A stretch of DNA of 64,000 nucleotides from NCBI RefSeq assembly GCF_015024225.1, contig NZ_JACJGM010000030.1, forward strand, positions 1 through 64,000, in the 5' to 3' direction. The notes under the pieces are model-generated. The model made no database searches, was not told the DNA's origin, and saw only the letters and a list, made by a program, of their open reading frames with translations. The stretch is from Nocardioides lijunqiniae (lineage in GTDB: Bacteria > Actinomycetota > Actinomycetes > Propionibacteriales > Nocardioidaceae). A program made the position numbers and the translations under genes. Positions within the stretch are counted from its first letter, which is position 1; each line of letters opens with the position of its first letter. Shown piece by piece: positions 1 to 11,852 of this stretch.

Positions 1-1872
1 GCCTCCGTGGCGCCGCTGCTCAAGCTCGCGGACCAGGCGCGCGCGCAGCGCGACCGCGCCGCGGAGGCGGTCGCCCGACTCGGCCGGCACGACCGTGACG
101 AGGTCGCCCACGACGTCCAGGAGGCCGTCGAGACCGTCGCGCGGGTCCAGGCGCTGAGGCCGGCCGCCGTGCGGCTGCGCGACGCGACTCGCGAGGTCGC
201 GCGCGTGGAGTCGCAGGCCGTCCGCGTCGAGCGCGACCTCCGGGCCGCCGACGTCCGCGACCGGCTGCGCGTCGTCGGGGCCCAGGTCGCCGTCCACGAG
301 CAGCTGGCCCGCGTGCAGGCCCAGGTCGCGGTCGCCCACGAGGCGTGGAACTCCGCCCGCGAGACCGCGCTCTCCCTGCAGGAGCAGCTCCTGTCGGTCC
401 GTGAGGCGCGGCTGGAGAGCATGGCCGGCGAGATCGCCGGCGCGCTGGCGGTCGGCGCGTGCTGCCCGGTCTGCGGCTCGGCCGAGCACCCGCACAAGGC
501 GGCGCCGCTGCCGGGTGCGCCCGACGCGGCCGCCGAGAAGGCAGCACTGCGCGCCGTCGACGACGCCAAGTCCACCGAGCACCTGCGCGACGTCGAGCTG
601 CGCGACCTCTCCACCCGCCGCGCCCTGCTGCTCGAGCAGGCCGGCAGCTCGAGCCTGACCGAGCTCCTCGCCGCGCGCGACGAGGCGCTGGCCGAGCTGG
701 GCTCCGCCTCGGCGTCGAGCCACGACCCCGCCGACCCGGTGGAGCACCGTCGCGCGCTGGAGCACGAGCGGGCGGACACCCGCGCGCGCCTCGAGCAGCT
801 CACCCGCGAGTGCGGCGAGCTGGGCGCCGCCCTCGACGATGCGCTGGCCGGCAGCGGCCACGACGACCTGGAGGCGCTGCTGGCCGCCCTGGCGGCGCGC
901 ACCCAGTCGCTGCGCTCGGTCCTGGCGGCGCTCGACGCCCTCGAGCGGGGCGAGGCCGCGTGCGCAGAGGCCGAGCAGGCGCTCGACGAGGCGGCGCTCG
1001 GTGCCGGCTTCGCGACCGCGCACGAGGCGGCCGACGCGGTGCTGGAGCCCACCCGCGTGGCCGAGCTCGACTCCTCCCTCGCCGCCCACGACCGGCGACT
1101 GGCCGCGGTCCGCGAGGTCCTCGGCGCTCCCGACGCCGCCGACCTGGACGCCCTCGAGCCGCCCGCGCTCGGGCCGCTCGAGGCCGCGCACACCGAGGCG
1201 CTGGCCCGCCTGTCGCGCGTGCGGTCCACCCAGGAGCAGGGGGCCCGCCGGACCGAGCGGCTCACCGCCCTCGTCGCGGACCTGGAGGAGGCGCTGGCGC
1301 GCTGGGCCCCGCTGCGCGGGGACCACGAGGTCACCAGTCGGCTGGCGGCGTTCGTCGAGGGCAAGTCCAGCGACAACCGGCTGCGGATGAGGCTCTCCGC
1401 CTACGTCCTCGCCTACCGGCTCGGCCAGGTGGTCGCCGCGGCCAACGAGCGACTGGCCTCGATGAGCGACCGGCGCTTCTCGCTCGTCCACACCGGAGAC
1501 CGTGGCGCGGGCGAGACCCGCGGCGGCCTCAGCCTGCTGGTGCGCGACGACTGGTCGGGCGAGACCCGCGACCCCGCCACCCTGTCGGGCGGCGAGACCT
1601 TCGTGGTCTCGCTCGCCCTGGCGCTGGGCCTCGCCGACGTGATCACCCAGGAGGTGGGCGGCGCCGCGCTCGACACGCTGTTCGTGGACGAGGGCTTCGG
1701 CAGCCTCGACGCCGACACCCTCGACGACGTCATGGACACCCTCGACTCGCTGCGCGACGGTGGCCGGGTCGTCGGCGTCGTGAGCCACGTCGCCGAGCTG
1801 CGCGACCGGATCCCGACCCAGCTGGTCGTCACCAAGTCACGCCTCGGCTCCACCGTCGCGCTGCGGCGGTAG
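1..1872 (+). CDS. sbcC: SbcC-family exonuclease subunit, C-terminal part (5' end outside window)
   Basis: The frame is open from base 1, so this is the 3' part of a larger gene. It encodes the distal coiled coil and C-terminal ATPase lobe of the SMC-like nuclease ATPase that works with SbcD in DNA end processing. Long Ala/Glu/Arg/Leu-rich helices flank a zinc-hook motif (CCPVCGSAEHP, near base 460). Near the end come an ABC signature (LSGGETFVVSLALALGLAD, about 1582-1640), Walker B with D-loop (LFVDEGFGSLD, about 1678-1710) and an H-loop-like SHVAELRDRI. The N-terminal Walker A lobe must lie upstream, where sbcD would also be expected. Family assignment is strong; the exact start cannot be seen. 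Confidence 0.93.
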   Translation, partial: ASVAPLLKLADQARAQRDRAAEAVARLGRHDRDEVAHDVQEAVETVARVQALRPAAVRLRDATREVARVESQAVRVERDLRAADVRDRLRVVGAQVAVHEQLARVQAQVAVAHEAWNSARETALSLQEQLLSVREARLESMAGEIAGALAVGACCPVCGSAEHPHKAAPLPGAPDAAAEKAALRAVDDAKSTEHLRDVELRDLSTRRALLLEQAGSSSLTELLAARDEALAELGSASASSHDPADPVEHRRALEHERADTRARLEQLTRECGELGAALDDALAGSGHDDLEALLAALAARTQSLRSVLAALDALERGEAACAEAEQALDEAALGAGFATAHEAADAVLEPTRVAELDSSLAAHDRRLAAVREVLGAPDAADLDALEPPALGPLEAAHTEALARLSRVRSTQEQGARRTERLTALVADLEEALARWAPLRGDHEVTSRLAAFVEGKSSDNRLRMRLSAYVLAYRLGQVVAAANERLASMSDRRFSLVHTGDRGAGETRGGLSLLVRDDWSGETRDPATLSGGETFVVSLALALGLADVITQEVGGAALDTLFVDEGFGSLDADTLDDVMDTLDSLRDGGRVVGVVSHVAELRDRIPTQLVVTKSRLGSTVALRR

Positions 1873-1903
1873 GTCGCTCGCGAGGTCGGCGGTCGTCTCA
1901 CCG

Positions 1904-1962
1904 GGTCTCGACACGCGCGGTCACGACCTCGTTCCTCGGTCGTCCGCGCTGCTCGACCACCG
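1904..1962. repeat. Degenerate copy of the ggtctcgac...gctgctcgaccacc repeat
   Basis: This stretch between the convergent sbcC and flavin-protein genes begins ggtctcgac and ends gctgctcgaccacc. These are the two ends of the B'-type element that is well preserved at 59321-59360 and 61010-61052. The middle has diverged. It may serve as a 3' intergenic hairpin. It is a weak copy, recognised only by its ends. Confidence 0.45.
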
Positions 1963-1990
1963 ACGATCGGATCCGCTGGCGCGTCTCCGA

Positions 1991-2467
1991 TCACGTCGTG
2001 ACAGTGCCGTGCTCGGTGTCGTAGGTGTCGCCGCCCAGCTTGGTCTTGGCGAAGCTGACGAGCGAGGCGATCTTGCCGCCCGGGGTGTCCCAGTACTCGC
2101 CGCGGTCGACGTCCACGCGGATCAGCGTGGCGTTCGGGTCCTCGGGACCCTCCGGCAGCCAGGCCTCGGCGAAGGTGTTCCACAGCTCCTTGAGCTTGTC
2201 CAGGTCGTCGAGGACGTGGGCGCGGCCGGTGACGGCGACCCAGGTGTCGCGCGCGGAGAACGTCAGCGCGACCCGCGGGTCGTGCTGGATGGCGCGCACG
2301 TGGTCGGTGTCGCGACCGGTGATGAACCACATCTCCGCGCTGGCCTCGGCCTCCTGGCGGGCCATCGGCAGGCTGCGTGGCCCGTCGACGCCGAACGTCG
2401 TCAGCATGGCGATCGGGATGTCGTTGATCAGCTCGACCAGCCGCTGCTGGTCACCGTCCTGGGTCAT
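1991..2467 (-). CDS. Pyridoxamine 5'-phosphate oxidase-fold protein (general stress protein 26-like)
   Basis: A 158-residue split-barrel flavin-binding protein of the PNPOx-like family related to general stress protein 26. The N-terminal part (IAMLTTFGVDGPRSLPM) is the typical first strands, followed by MWFITGRDTDHVRAIQHDPRVALTFS, typical of FMN- or F420-binding family members, and a C-terminal GEYWDTPGG loop. Members bind FMN or F420 and act as small reductases or cofactor-binding stress proteins; the substrate cannot be read from sequence. It is a single gene, convergent with sbcC and divergent from tldD 85 bp away, so the two probably have back-to-back promoters in 2468-2552. Confidence 0.85.
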   Translation of the reverse strand: MTQDGDQQRLVELINDIPIAMLTTFGVDGPRSLPMARQEAEASAEMWFITGRDTDHVRAIQHDPRVALTFSARDTWVAVTGRAHVLDDLDKLKELWNTFAEAWLPEGPEDPNATLIRVDVDRGEYWDTPGGKIASLVSFAKTKLGGDTYDTEHGTVTT

Positions 2468-2552
2468 GGTGCTCCTCGTCTGGTGGGAGGCGCCCGGTAC
2501 CCGTGGCCCTCAGGCGGGAAACCGGTGGCGCTGGTTGGGTAGGTTCGCTCCC

Positions 2553-4106
2553 ATGACTGGCACCAGCCGACCGGGCGGCGACGCCGCCCGCCTCGATCCG
2601 ACGTTCACCGCGCTCCCCTACCGCAGCCTCGGCGACGCCGCGCTGACCCGGGCCCGCGAGCTCGGCGCCACCCATGCCGACTTCCGCTTCGAGCGGGTCC
2701 GCTACCAGCACGTGGGGGTGCGCGACGGCGCGCTGCAGGGCGCCAGCGACACCGAGGACCTGGGCTTCGCGGTGCGGGTCGTCCACCAGGGCGCGTGGGG
2801 CTTCGCCTCCGGCGTCGACCTCACCCCCGAGGGCGCCGCGCGAGTCGCGGAGACCGCGGTCGCCGTGGCCCGGGTCGCCGCCACCATGACCACCTCCCCC
2901 GTCGAGCTGGCCCCCGAGCCCGTCCACGACGACGTCACCTGGGTGTCGTCCTACGTCACCAACCCCCTCGAGGTGCCCGTCGCGGAGAAGGCCGCGCTGC
3001 TGGCCGACTGGACCGAGCGGCTGCGCACGGGCGCGGCGGTCGACCACGCGTCGGCGTACCTGCTGCAGGTGCAGGAGAACAAGTACTACGCGGACCTCGC
3101 GGGCACCCGCACCACCCAGCAGCGGATCCGGCTCCAGCCCGGGTTCGAGGCCATGGGGGCCGGCGCCGACACCTTCGACTCGATGGCCTCGATCGCGCCC
3201 CCGGTGGGACGGGGCTACGAGTACCTCACCGACGGCGGCTACGACTGGGATGCCGAGATCGAGCAGGTGCCCGAGCTGCTCGCCGAGAAGCTCACGGCGC
3301 CGAGCGTCGAGGCCGGCACCTACGACCTGGTGATCCACCCCTCCAACCTGTGGCTCACCATCCACGAGTCGATCGGCCACGCCACCGAGCTCGACCGCGC
3401 GCTGGGCTACGAGGCCAACTACGCCGGGACGTCGTTCGCGACCTACGACAGGCTCGGCACGCTCCAGTACGGCTCGCCGGTGATGCACGTGACCGGCGAC
3501 CGCACCGTCGAGCACGGCCTGTCGACCATCGGCTACGACGACGAGGGGGTCCAGACCCAGGCGTGGGACATCGTGCGCGACGGCGTCCTCGTCGGCTACC
3601 AGCTCGACCGTCCGATGGGGCGGATGAAGCCCGAGCTCTCGGGCCCCGATTTTCCGGAGGGTCGGTCCAACGGCTGCGCCTACGCCGACTCACCGGGCCA
3701 CATCCCGATCCAGCGCATGGCCAACGTGTCGTTGCAGCCGGCAGCCGACGGCCCCTCCACCGAGGAGCTCATCGGCCGGGTCGAGCGCGGGCTCTACGTC
3801 GTCGGCGACAAGTCCTGGTCGATCGACATGCAGCGCTTCAACTTCCAGTTCACCGGCCAGCGCTTCTACGCGATCGCCGACGGCGAGCTCGTCGGCCAGG
3901 TGCGCGACGTGGCCTACCAGGCGACGACGACCGACTTCTGGGGCTCGATGGAGGCGGTGGGCGGCCCTCAGACCTGGGAGCTGCACGGTGCCTTCAACTG
4001 CGGCAAGGCGCAGCCGGGGCAGGTCGCCGCGGTGAGCCACGGCTGCCCCACGTCGCTGTTCCGCGGCGTCCGGATCCTCAACACCACCGACGAGGCAGGC
4101 CACTGA
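2553..4106 (+). CDS. tldD: TldD-type metalloprotease subunit
   Basis: A 517-residue member of the TldD/PmbA (U62) family. The zinc-binding HExxxH motif is visible as HESIGH (residues 271-276), which marks it as the catalytic subunit. The family forms TldD/TldE heterodimers that cleave unfolded or leader peptides, for example in microcin B17 maturation and CcdA turnover. The ATG at 2553 is chosen because the upstream extension in this frame is antisense to the preceding gene and does not resemble the family. The stop overlaps the start of the next gene by one base (TGATG), so the two subunits are probably translationally coupled. Confidence 0.93.
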   Translation: MTGTSRPGGDAARLDPTFTALPYRSLGDAALTRARELGATHADFRFERVRYQHVGVRDGALQGASDTEDLGFAVRVVHQGAWGFASGVDLTPEGAARVAETAVAVARVAATMTTSPVELAPEPVHDDVTWVSSYVTNPLEVPVAEKAALLADWTERLRTGAAVDHASAYLLQVQENKYYADLAGTRTTQQRIRLQPGFEAMGAGADTFDSMASIAPPVGRGYEYLTDGGYDWDAEIEQVPELLAEKLTAPSVEAGTYDLVIHPSNLWLTIHESIGHATELDRALGYEANYAGTSFATYDRLGTLQYGSPVMHVTGDRTVEHGLSTIGYDDEGVQTQAWDIVRDGVLVGYQLDRPMGRMKPELSGPDFPEGRSNGCAYADSPGHIPIQRMANVSLQPAADGPSTEELIGRVERGLYVVGDKSWSIDMQRFNFQFTGQRFYAIADGELVGQVRDVAYQATTTDFWGSMEAVGGPQTWELHGAFNCGKAQPGQVAAVSHGCPTSLFRGVRILNTTDEAGH

Positions 4107-5500
4107 TGACCACTCTCGCCACCCCGCAGTCCCTGGTCGAGCAGGCGCTGGCGGTCTCCGTCGCCGACGAGTGCGTCGTGATCGTGCACGACCGCACGAG
4201 CGCCAACCTGCGCTGGGCCAACAACACGCTGACGACCAACGGCGTCATGCACGGCATCTCCGCGACCGTCATCTCGTTCGTCCGCACCGGCGAGGGCACC
4301 GGCACCGGCTCGGTGAGCGGCAGCGCCAGCACCCAGGCGCAGGTCACGGCGCTGGTGGAGAAGGCCGACGCCGCGGCGCGCGCCTCCTCGGCCGCGGAGG
4401 ACGCCGCCGACCTGGTGCGCGACGTCGCCTCGCCCGACTGGGACGACGCGCCCGTGCCCACGGACATCCACGTCTACGACGCCTTCGCCCCGGAGCTCGG
4501 GGAGGCGTTCCGCCGCGCCGGCTCCTCCGAGCGGGTGCTCTACGGGTTCGTCAACCACGAGATGACCACGACCTACCTCGGGTCGACGACCGGCCTGCGG
4601 CTGCGCCACGTGCAGCCGACCGGCCACTACGCCTGCACCGGCAAGAACGCCGCCCTCACCGAGAGCGCGTGGGTGGGAGGCGCGACGCGTGACTTCGCCG
4701 GCGTCGACGCGCTCGCCCTCGACGCGGAGCTCGAGCGACGCCTGGCCTGGGGGTCGCGACGGGTCGACCTGCCGGCCGGGCGCTACGACACGATCCTGCC
4801 CCCCACCGCCGTGGCCGACCTGATGATCGACGCCTACTGGTCCGCCGGCGCGCGCGTCGCGTGGGAGGGCCAGTCGGTCTACAGCCAGCGCGGCGGCGGC
4901 ACCCGGATCGGCCAGCGCCTCGCCTCACCGGGGGTCCACCTGTACTCCGACCCCTCGTACGCCGGACTGGAGTGCGCGCCGTTCACCGTCGCCTCCTCCT
5001 CCGGCAACGAGTCGTCGGTCTTCGACAACGGCCTCCCGCTGTCGCGCACCGACTGGATCAGGGACGGCGAGCTCACGGCGCTGCTGCAGACCCGGCACAG
5101 CGCCGCCATGACCCAGCAGCCGGTCACCCCCGGCGTCGACAACCTGGTCCTGGACGTGGACGGCGGCGCGGGCTCGGTGGAGGACCTCGTGGCCGGCACC
5201 GAGCGCGGCCTGCTGCTGACGTGCCTCTGGTACATCCGCGAGGTCGACCCCCAGTCGCTGCTGCTGACCGGGCTGACCCGCGACGGGGTCTACCTCGTCG
5301 AGGACGGTGAGATCACCGGCTCGGTCAACAACTTCCGGTTCAACGAGAGCCCGGTCGACCTGCTGCGGCGCTTCAGCCACGCCTCGGCCACGGTGCCGAG
5401 CTTCAGCCGCGAGTGGGGCGACGACTACTTCTCCCGCACCGCCACGCCGGCCCTGCGGGTGCCGGACTTCAACATGTCGAGCGTGTCGCAGGCGACCTGA
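4106..5500 (+). CDS. tldE: TldE/PmbA-type metalloprotease partner subunit
   Basis: A 464-residue TldD/PmbA-family protein directly following tldD with a 1-bp overlap. It has the family fold (N-terminal MTTLATPQSLVEQALAV..., C-terminal NNFRFNESPVDLLRRF) but no HExxxH zinc site, as expected for the non-catalytic TldE/PmbA subunit that completes the substrate cavity. Together the pair should form a cytosolic protease for peptides or unstructured proteins. No RiPP biosynthetic gene lies directly next to it, so housekeeping peptide turnover is the likelier role. A long ORF in the same frame extends upstream through tldD, but that part is a shadow. Confidence 0.9.
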   Translation: MTTLATPQSLVEQALAVSVADECVVIVHDRTSANLRWANNTLTTNGVMHGISATVISFVRTGEGTGTGSVSGSASTQAQVTALVEKADAAARASSAAEDAADLVRDVASPDWDDAPVPTDIHVYDAFAPELGEAFRRAGSSERVLYGFVNHEMTTTYLGSTTGLRLRHVQPTGHYACTGKNAALTESAWVGGATRDFAGVDALALDAELERRLAWGSRRVDLPAGRYDTILPPTAVADLMIDAYWSAGARVAWEGQSVYSQRGGGTRIGQRLASPGVHLYSDPSYAGLECAPFTVASSSGNESSVFDNGLPLSRTDWIRDGELTALLQTRHSAAMTQQPVTPGVDNLVLDVDGGAGSVEDLVAGTERGLLLTCLWYIREVDPQSLLLTGLTRDGVYLVEDGEITGSVNNFRFNESPVDLLRRFSHASATVPSFSREWGDDYFSRTATPALRVPDFNMSSVSQAT

Positions 5501-5595
5501 GGGTGAGCGTGCGGCGGTTCGCCGGACACCGACCCGGCCGCCGACGTACGGTCTCCACGGCTCACGACCCCGTGGCCACGGAGAAGGAGCCACGC

Positions 5596-6321
5596 ATGAC
5601 CCACACCCGCCTGCAGGTACGACGCTGGGCGACGGCGACGGTCGTCAGCCTGGGCCTCGCGCTCAGCACCCTCGCCGCCTCGCCGGCCTCGGCCGACGAG
5701 GCCAGCGACGCCCCGGTCACCGCGCCGGACGCCGTCACGCTGTGGGCGGGGCCGCAGGGCGGCTTCCAGTCCGTCAACGTGCTCGCCAACGACACCGACC
5801 CCCAGGGCGACGAGCTGCAGGTCTGCCGGGTGGCGGAGACGTCCTCCCGGCACGTGATGGCCGTCGCGTCGGGAGGGACCCTCATGCTCGGGGCCATGCC
5901 CCGGGCCAAGCCGGGCACCTACCAGGTGACCTACTACGCGTGCGACCTCGACTACCTGACGCCGGGCACGCTCACCGTCACGGTCAAGAAGGTCAAGCCG
6001 GTGCGCGTCACCAAGATCGCCGGCCGACCGGGCAAGCTCCGGGTCGTCAACCCCAACGAGCGCAAGGTGGTCGTCCTCTGGGGCGGCAAGGACGAGAAGC
6101 GGCCGGACGGCCGACTCGGCCTGGCCGCGGGCAAGCGCGCCGTGATCACGGTCAAGCGGGAGCGCATCCTGTGGATCGCCTACATCCCGCGCATCTTCGT
6201 GCTGGCCGGCGAGGGCACGGTCCGCAAGATCAGGCTGCCCAAGCGCGCCGACCGAGCGGGCTCCGAGCGGACCGTCCCGCTCGCACCCCGCGTGCAGAAG
6301 CTCTGGGACGCGCAGCGCTGA
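5596..6321 (+). CDS. Secreted protein with Ig/cadherin-like N-terminal domain
   Basis: A 241-residue exported protein. Residues 1-34 form a Sec signal peptide (basic start, hydrophobic core VVSLGLALSTLAA, cleavage after ASPASA-D). The mature part opens with VNVLANDTDPQGDELQVC, the signature of bacterial Ig-like / cadherin-like repeat domains found in large adhesins. The second half is Lys/Arg-rich beta-type sequence. The ATG at 5596 is preceded by a good Shine-Dalgarno (gagaaggagcc), whereas the longer frame upstream has no signal peptide. Two cysteines (in LQVCRV and YYACDL) could form a disulfide. Its specific function is unknown. Confidence 0.78.
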   Translation: MTHTRLQVRRWATATVVSLGLALSTLAASPASADEASDAPVTAPDAVTLWAGPQGGFQSVNVLANDTDPQGDELQVCRVAETSSRHVMAVASGGTLMLGAMPRAKPGTYQVTYYACDLDYLTPGTLTVTVKKVKPVRVTKIAGRPGKLRVVNPNERKVVVLWGGKDEKRPDGRLGLAAGKRAVITVKRERILWIAYIPRIFVLAGEGTVRKIRLPKRADRAGSERTVPLAPRVQKLWDAQR

Positions 6322-6362
6322 CGCGCGTTTGAGGCAGGCCGGGAGGCGGCACCACGCAGGGC

Positions 6363-6905
6363 ATGTCCGACTCCCGGCCGCCTGGCCCGCCCCCCGCCGG
6401 TCCTCCGACGCCTCCTCCCGCCGGGCCACCGCCCTCCGCCGGACCCCCGGCGGGCGGGCGCCCGTCGCGGCTGGGCTGGTACGTCGCCGGTGGCGTGCTG
6501 CTGCTGATCCTCGGCATCGGAGGCGCGGTCTTCGCCTTCACCGGCGGTGACGCCACGACTGTGCAGGACGTCGCCGACCAGGCGGTCGACGCGGCCGAGG
6601 ACCTCGACGTCGACGCCGGCATCGACCTGCTCTGCACGACGCCCACCGACGAGCAGCGCGCCGAGCTCGACCAGCTGATCGCGGAGGGCCGCGAGGAGGC
6701 CGGCGGCGAGGACCCCGACGTCGACTACGAGGTGAGCGACGTGAAGGGGGACGCCACGGGCAGCTTCCGGGTCGTCGCGACGAGCGACGAGGACGCACTG
6801 GAGGGCAAGGAGCTGGACCTCGTGGTGATCGTCGAGCAGGACGGTGACCGCTCGTGCATCGCCGGCGTCGAGGACGGCGAGCGTGTGGGCGAGGACGGCG
6901 ATTGA
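6363..6905 (+). CDS. Proline-rich single-pass membrane protein with extracytoplasmic domain
   Basis: A 180-residue protein with a cytoplasmic Pro/Gly-rich tail (residues 1-35, PPP and AGPP runs), one transmembrane helix (about 40-60, WYVAGGVLLLILGIGGAVFAF) and an acidic extracytoplasmic domain of about 115 residues resembling DUF4878-type lipoprotein-like domains (VQDVADQAVDAAEDLDVDAG... LLCTTPTDEQ). Proline-rich N-termini followed by one TM helix are common in actinobacterial cell-envelope proteins. No enzymatic motif is visible. It overlaps the next gene by 4 bp (TTGA), suggesting a two-gene unit. Confidence 0.72.
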   Translation: MSDSRPPGPPPAGPPTPPPAGPPPSAGPPAGGRPSRLGWYVAGGVLLLILGIGGAVFAFTGGDATTVQDVADQAVDAAEDLDVDAGIDLLCTTPTDEQRAELDQLIAEGREEAGGEDPDVDYEVSDVKGDATGSFRVVATSDEDALEGKELDLVVIVEQDGDRSCIAGVEDGERVGEDGD

Positions 6906-7318
6906 TCTACCGCCTGTCGGCGGCCGCCTTCGTCGCGGTGGCGGCGCTCACGACGTACGCCGTGCTGGCGAGCGGCGCCGACGTCGTGGGCCTGGTGGGG
7001 TGGCTCCGCGAGCGCGGCCACCCCGTCTACGCCGCCTGGCTGGGCTGGGTCGTGATCGCACCGGTGGTGCTGGCCGCGGCGGCGTGGGCCGCGCGCCGCA
7101 CTCCGTGGCCGTGGGTGCTGGCGGTGACCGTCCAGCTGGCCAGCCTGGTCGCCGCCCAGGCCCGGCTCGGCCACCTCGTCCACGCCTGGTCGTGGGCGCT
7201 CGTCGCCGTCGCGGTCGGGATCGGGCTGGCGTCGGTGGTGATCGCCGTCGACGGCCGCCGGCGCGGCCACGACCATCACGACACGGAGGGCGTCACCCCG
7301 ACGCCGGTCGGCGACTGA
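6902..7318 (+). CDS. Small integral membrane protein, four predicted helices
   Basis: 138 residues if translation starts at the TTG at 6902, which overlaps the stop of the preceding gene (TTGA). The longer reading upstream (MHRRRRGRRACGRGRR) is only the other frame of that gene. Hydrophobic stretches at about residues 5-25, 43-62, 70-88 and 95-118 predict four membrane helices, with a His-rich charged C-terminus (RRRGHDHHDTEG). No family recognised. Its 3' end overlaps the convergent serine-hydrolase gene by 26 bp. Confidence 0.65.
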   Translation: MIYRLSAAAFVAVAALTTYAVLASGADVVGLVGWLRERGHPVYAAWLGWVVIAPVVLAAAAWAARRTPWPWVLAVTVQLASLVAAQARLGHLVHAWSWALVAVAVGIGLASVVIAVDGRRRGHDHHDTEGVTPTPVGD

Positions 7319-8551
7319 CCGTCGGGGCGTAGGGCGCGCGGGTGTAGACGAACGTCGCGCACTCCAGGTGGTCGACGACCCCGTCGTCGCGGCGGACGAC
7401 GTGGAGGGTCTCGCCGCGGTGGTAGCCCGCCGTGCCGACGAAGGAGTCGCCGTGCGGCTCGAACACGTCCGTGACCTCGCCGGAGGCCAGACCGCGCAGC
7501 TGGAGCGTCTCCTGGTGCCAGCGCAGCTCGAGGGCGGTGTTGCCCCAGAACCACAACCCCAGGACCTCCCGCGAGAGCGGCGGCACGGTGGTGGTGGGGA
7601 CCCACGGCTCGACCGCGGACGCGGGGCACTCTCCCAGCAGCAGCTGCGGGAGCCGCCTGGAGTCGAGGCCCGTCGTCGCCGCGGCCAGCGCCACCACGCC
7701 GTCGCCGCTCGCCGGGTCGACGAACAGCCCGGCCTGGAAGCCGGGCATCGAGCCGGGGTGCCCCACCCAGCGGCGGCCCTCGAGGTCGCCCAACCACAGC
7801 CCCAGGCCGTAGGACTCGCTGGTCGGCTCGGCCATCTCGCGCAGCGTGGCGACGTCGAGGACGTCGGGGTGCCCGGTGGTCAGGAAGCGGCCGAGACGAG
7901 CGAGGTCCTCGACCGTGCTCCACAGCTGGCCGGCCGGCGCCATGGCCACCGTGTCGTGGTGCGGCTCGGGGGTGAGGGTGCCGGCGAAGTGGTCGACGCT
8001 CCACCCCTGCGCGGCCGAGGCGTCGTCGGCATACGACGTGCGGTGCATGCCCAGCGGCGCCAGCACCCGCGTGGAGACGACCTCCCACCAGGACTCCCCG
8101 CGCAGGCGGGCGACGAGCTCGCCCAGGAGGGCGTAGCCGAGGTTCGAGTAGTGGAACTCCCCGGGCGGCAGCACCGCGCCCGAGCCGTCGTTGGCCGCCG
8201 CCAGGGTCGCGAAGTCGACGCCCGGCGAGCGCTCCCACCACGAGCCGACCGGCTCGCTCTGCATCCCGGACGTGTGGGCGAGGAGCTCGCCCACCGACGC
8301 GGCGGCGTACCCGGTCTCCGGGACGACGCTGCCGATCGGGTCGTCCAGCGAGATCCGGCCCTCGTCGCGCAGCTGGAGCACCGCCACCGCGGTGATGGTC
8401 TTGGTGATCGAGCCGATCCGGTAGCGGTCGCCGAGCGAGCCACCCACGGTGCCGGTCCAGACGAGCCGGCCGCCCTGCAGGACGCCCGCCACCACCGACG
8501 GCAGCCGGCCGTGGGCCTGCAGCGCGGTGAGACGGGCGTCCCAGGGGGTGC

Positions 8552-8555
<4 letters not shown>
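7293..8555 (-). CDS. Serine hydrolase of the beta-lactamase / class C PBP family
   Basis: 420 residues. The SxxK nucleophile motif is SITK (S49, K52), the second motif is the tyrosine triad YSN (136-138) and a KTG-like HPG occurs in WVGHPGSMPG. Such proteins include D-aminopeptidases, esterases and DD-peptidase-like enzymes; substrate cannot be deduced. No signal peptide is visible, suggesting a cytosolic enzyme. The GTG start at 8555 forms a 4-bp GTGA overlap with the end of gcvP, so it is probably co-transcribed with gcvP and under the same riboswitch. Upstream extension of this frame would run inside gcvP and is rejected. Confidence 0.86.
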
Positions 8556-11419
<2,864 letters not shown>

Positions 11420-11493
11420 AGGGGTCTCCTCAGGCAGCGGGGGTCGGGCTCGTCAGCACCTTCACCCTCCCCCTCTGTCGGGTCCGCGGACGG

Positions 11494-11645
11494 TCCCTCC
11501 AGAGTTGCCTGCTCCGCACGGTCCTGGCGCCTGAGAGGTTCCGGGGAGGAATTGCCCCTTCGGCGCTTCGTTCCCGCCGGGCCCCCGCGCCGTCGTCCTG
11601 CAGGCGGTGCGATGTCCGACGAGCGAAGACTCTCCCGTGCGGGAT
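11494..11645 (-). promoter_or_regulatory. Glycine riboswitch (single aptamer) in the gcvP leader
   Basis: Read on the minus strand, this leader contains, in order, the conserved glycine-aptamer blocks GGGAGAGTC, GCCGAAGGGGCAA, CTCTCAGGC, AGGACCG and ACTCTGGAG, ending about 75 bases before the gcvP start. Only one aptamer is visible rather than the usual tandem pair. A self-complementary ggtccgcggacc (11481-11492) follows and could belong to the expression platform. In other bacteria the class turns on glycine cleavage when glycine is high; that role is inferred here from motif and position. Confidence 0.9.
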
Positions 11646-11730
11646 CAGTCAGCGCGCCCAGCCTAGCAACCGCCCACTCCCCTGCCCGCGTCTCCGTCTC
11701 GTGTCCGGTGGCGTCGCCGGCCCTCGGACC

Positions 11731-11793
11731 TGCGGTTTGGTCACAGACCGCAGGTTCTCGGGCCCCCGACGTGCGGTTGGTGACCAAACCGCA
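11731..11793. repeat. 63-bp palindromic repeat, copy 1
   Basis: A 63-bp unit made of two 22-bp arms facing each other around a 19-bp spacer. The left arm begins tgcggtttggtcac and ends gaccgca; the right arm begins tgcggttggtgacc and ends aaaccgca. Each arm also folds on itself (tgcggt/accgca). Copy 2 is 122 bp downstream and copy 3 lies inside cydDC at 55827-55889. All three are exactly 63 bp. The sequence between the glycine riboswitch and the MerR gene (11646-12014) holds only these repeats and no convincing gene. Confidence 0.85.
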
Positions 11794-11852
11794 AGGGGTA
11801 GGGACCGGCCGGCGTACGTCGGTCGAGCCGGGGTCCGTTCGGTACCGGGGCA

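Noticed and set aside
20..547. Arg/Pro-rich ORF on the minus strand opposite sbcC
   Set aside because: It is antisense to the real gene; composition (R, P, A only) is typical of GC-rich shadow frames.
2553..5500. tldD/tldE as part of a RiPP locus with the acidic peptide
   Set aside because: They are about 28 kb from the peptide/JmjC operon, with no shared regulatory sequence; a role as leader protease is possible but not supported.
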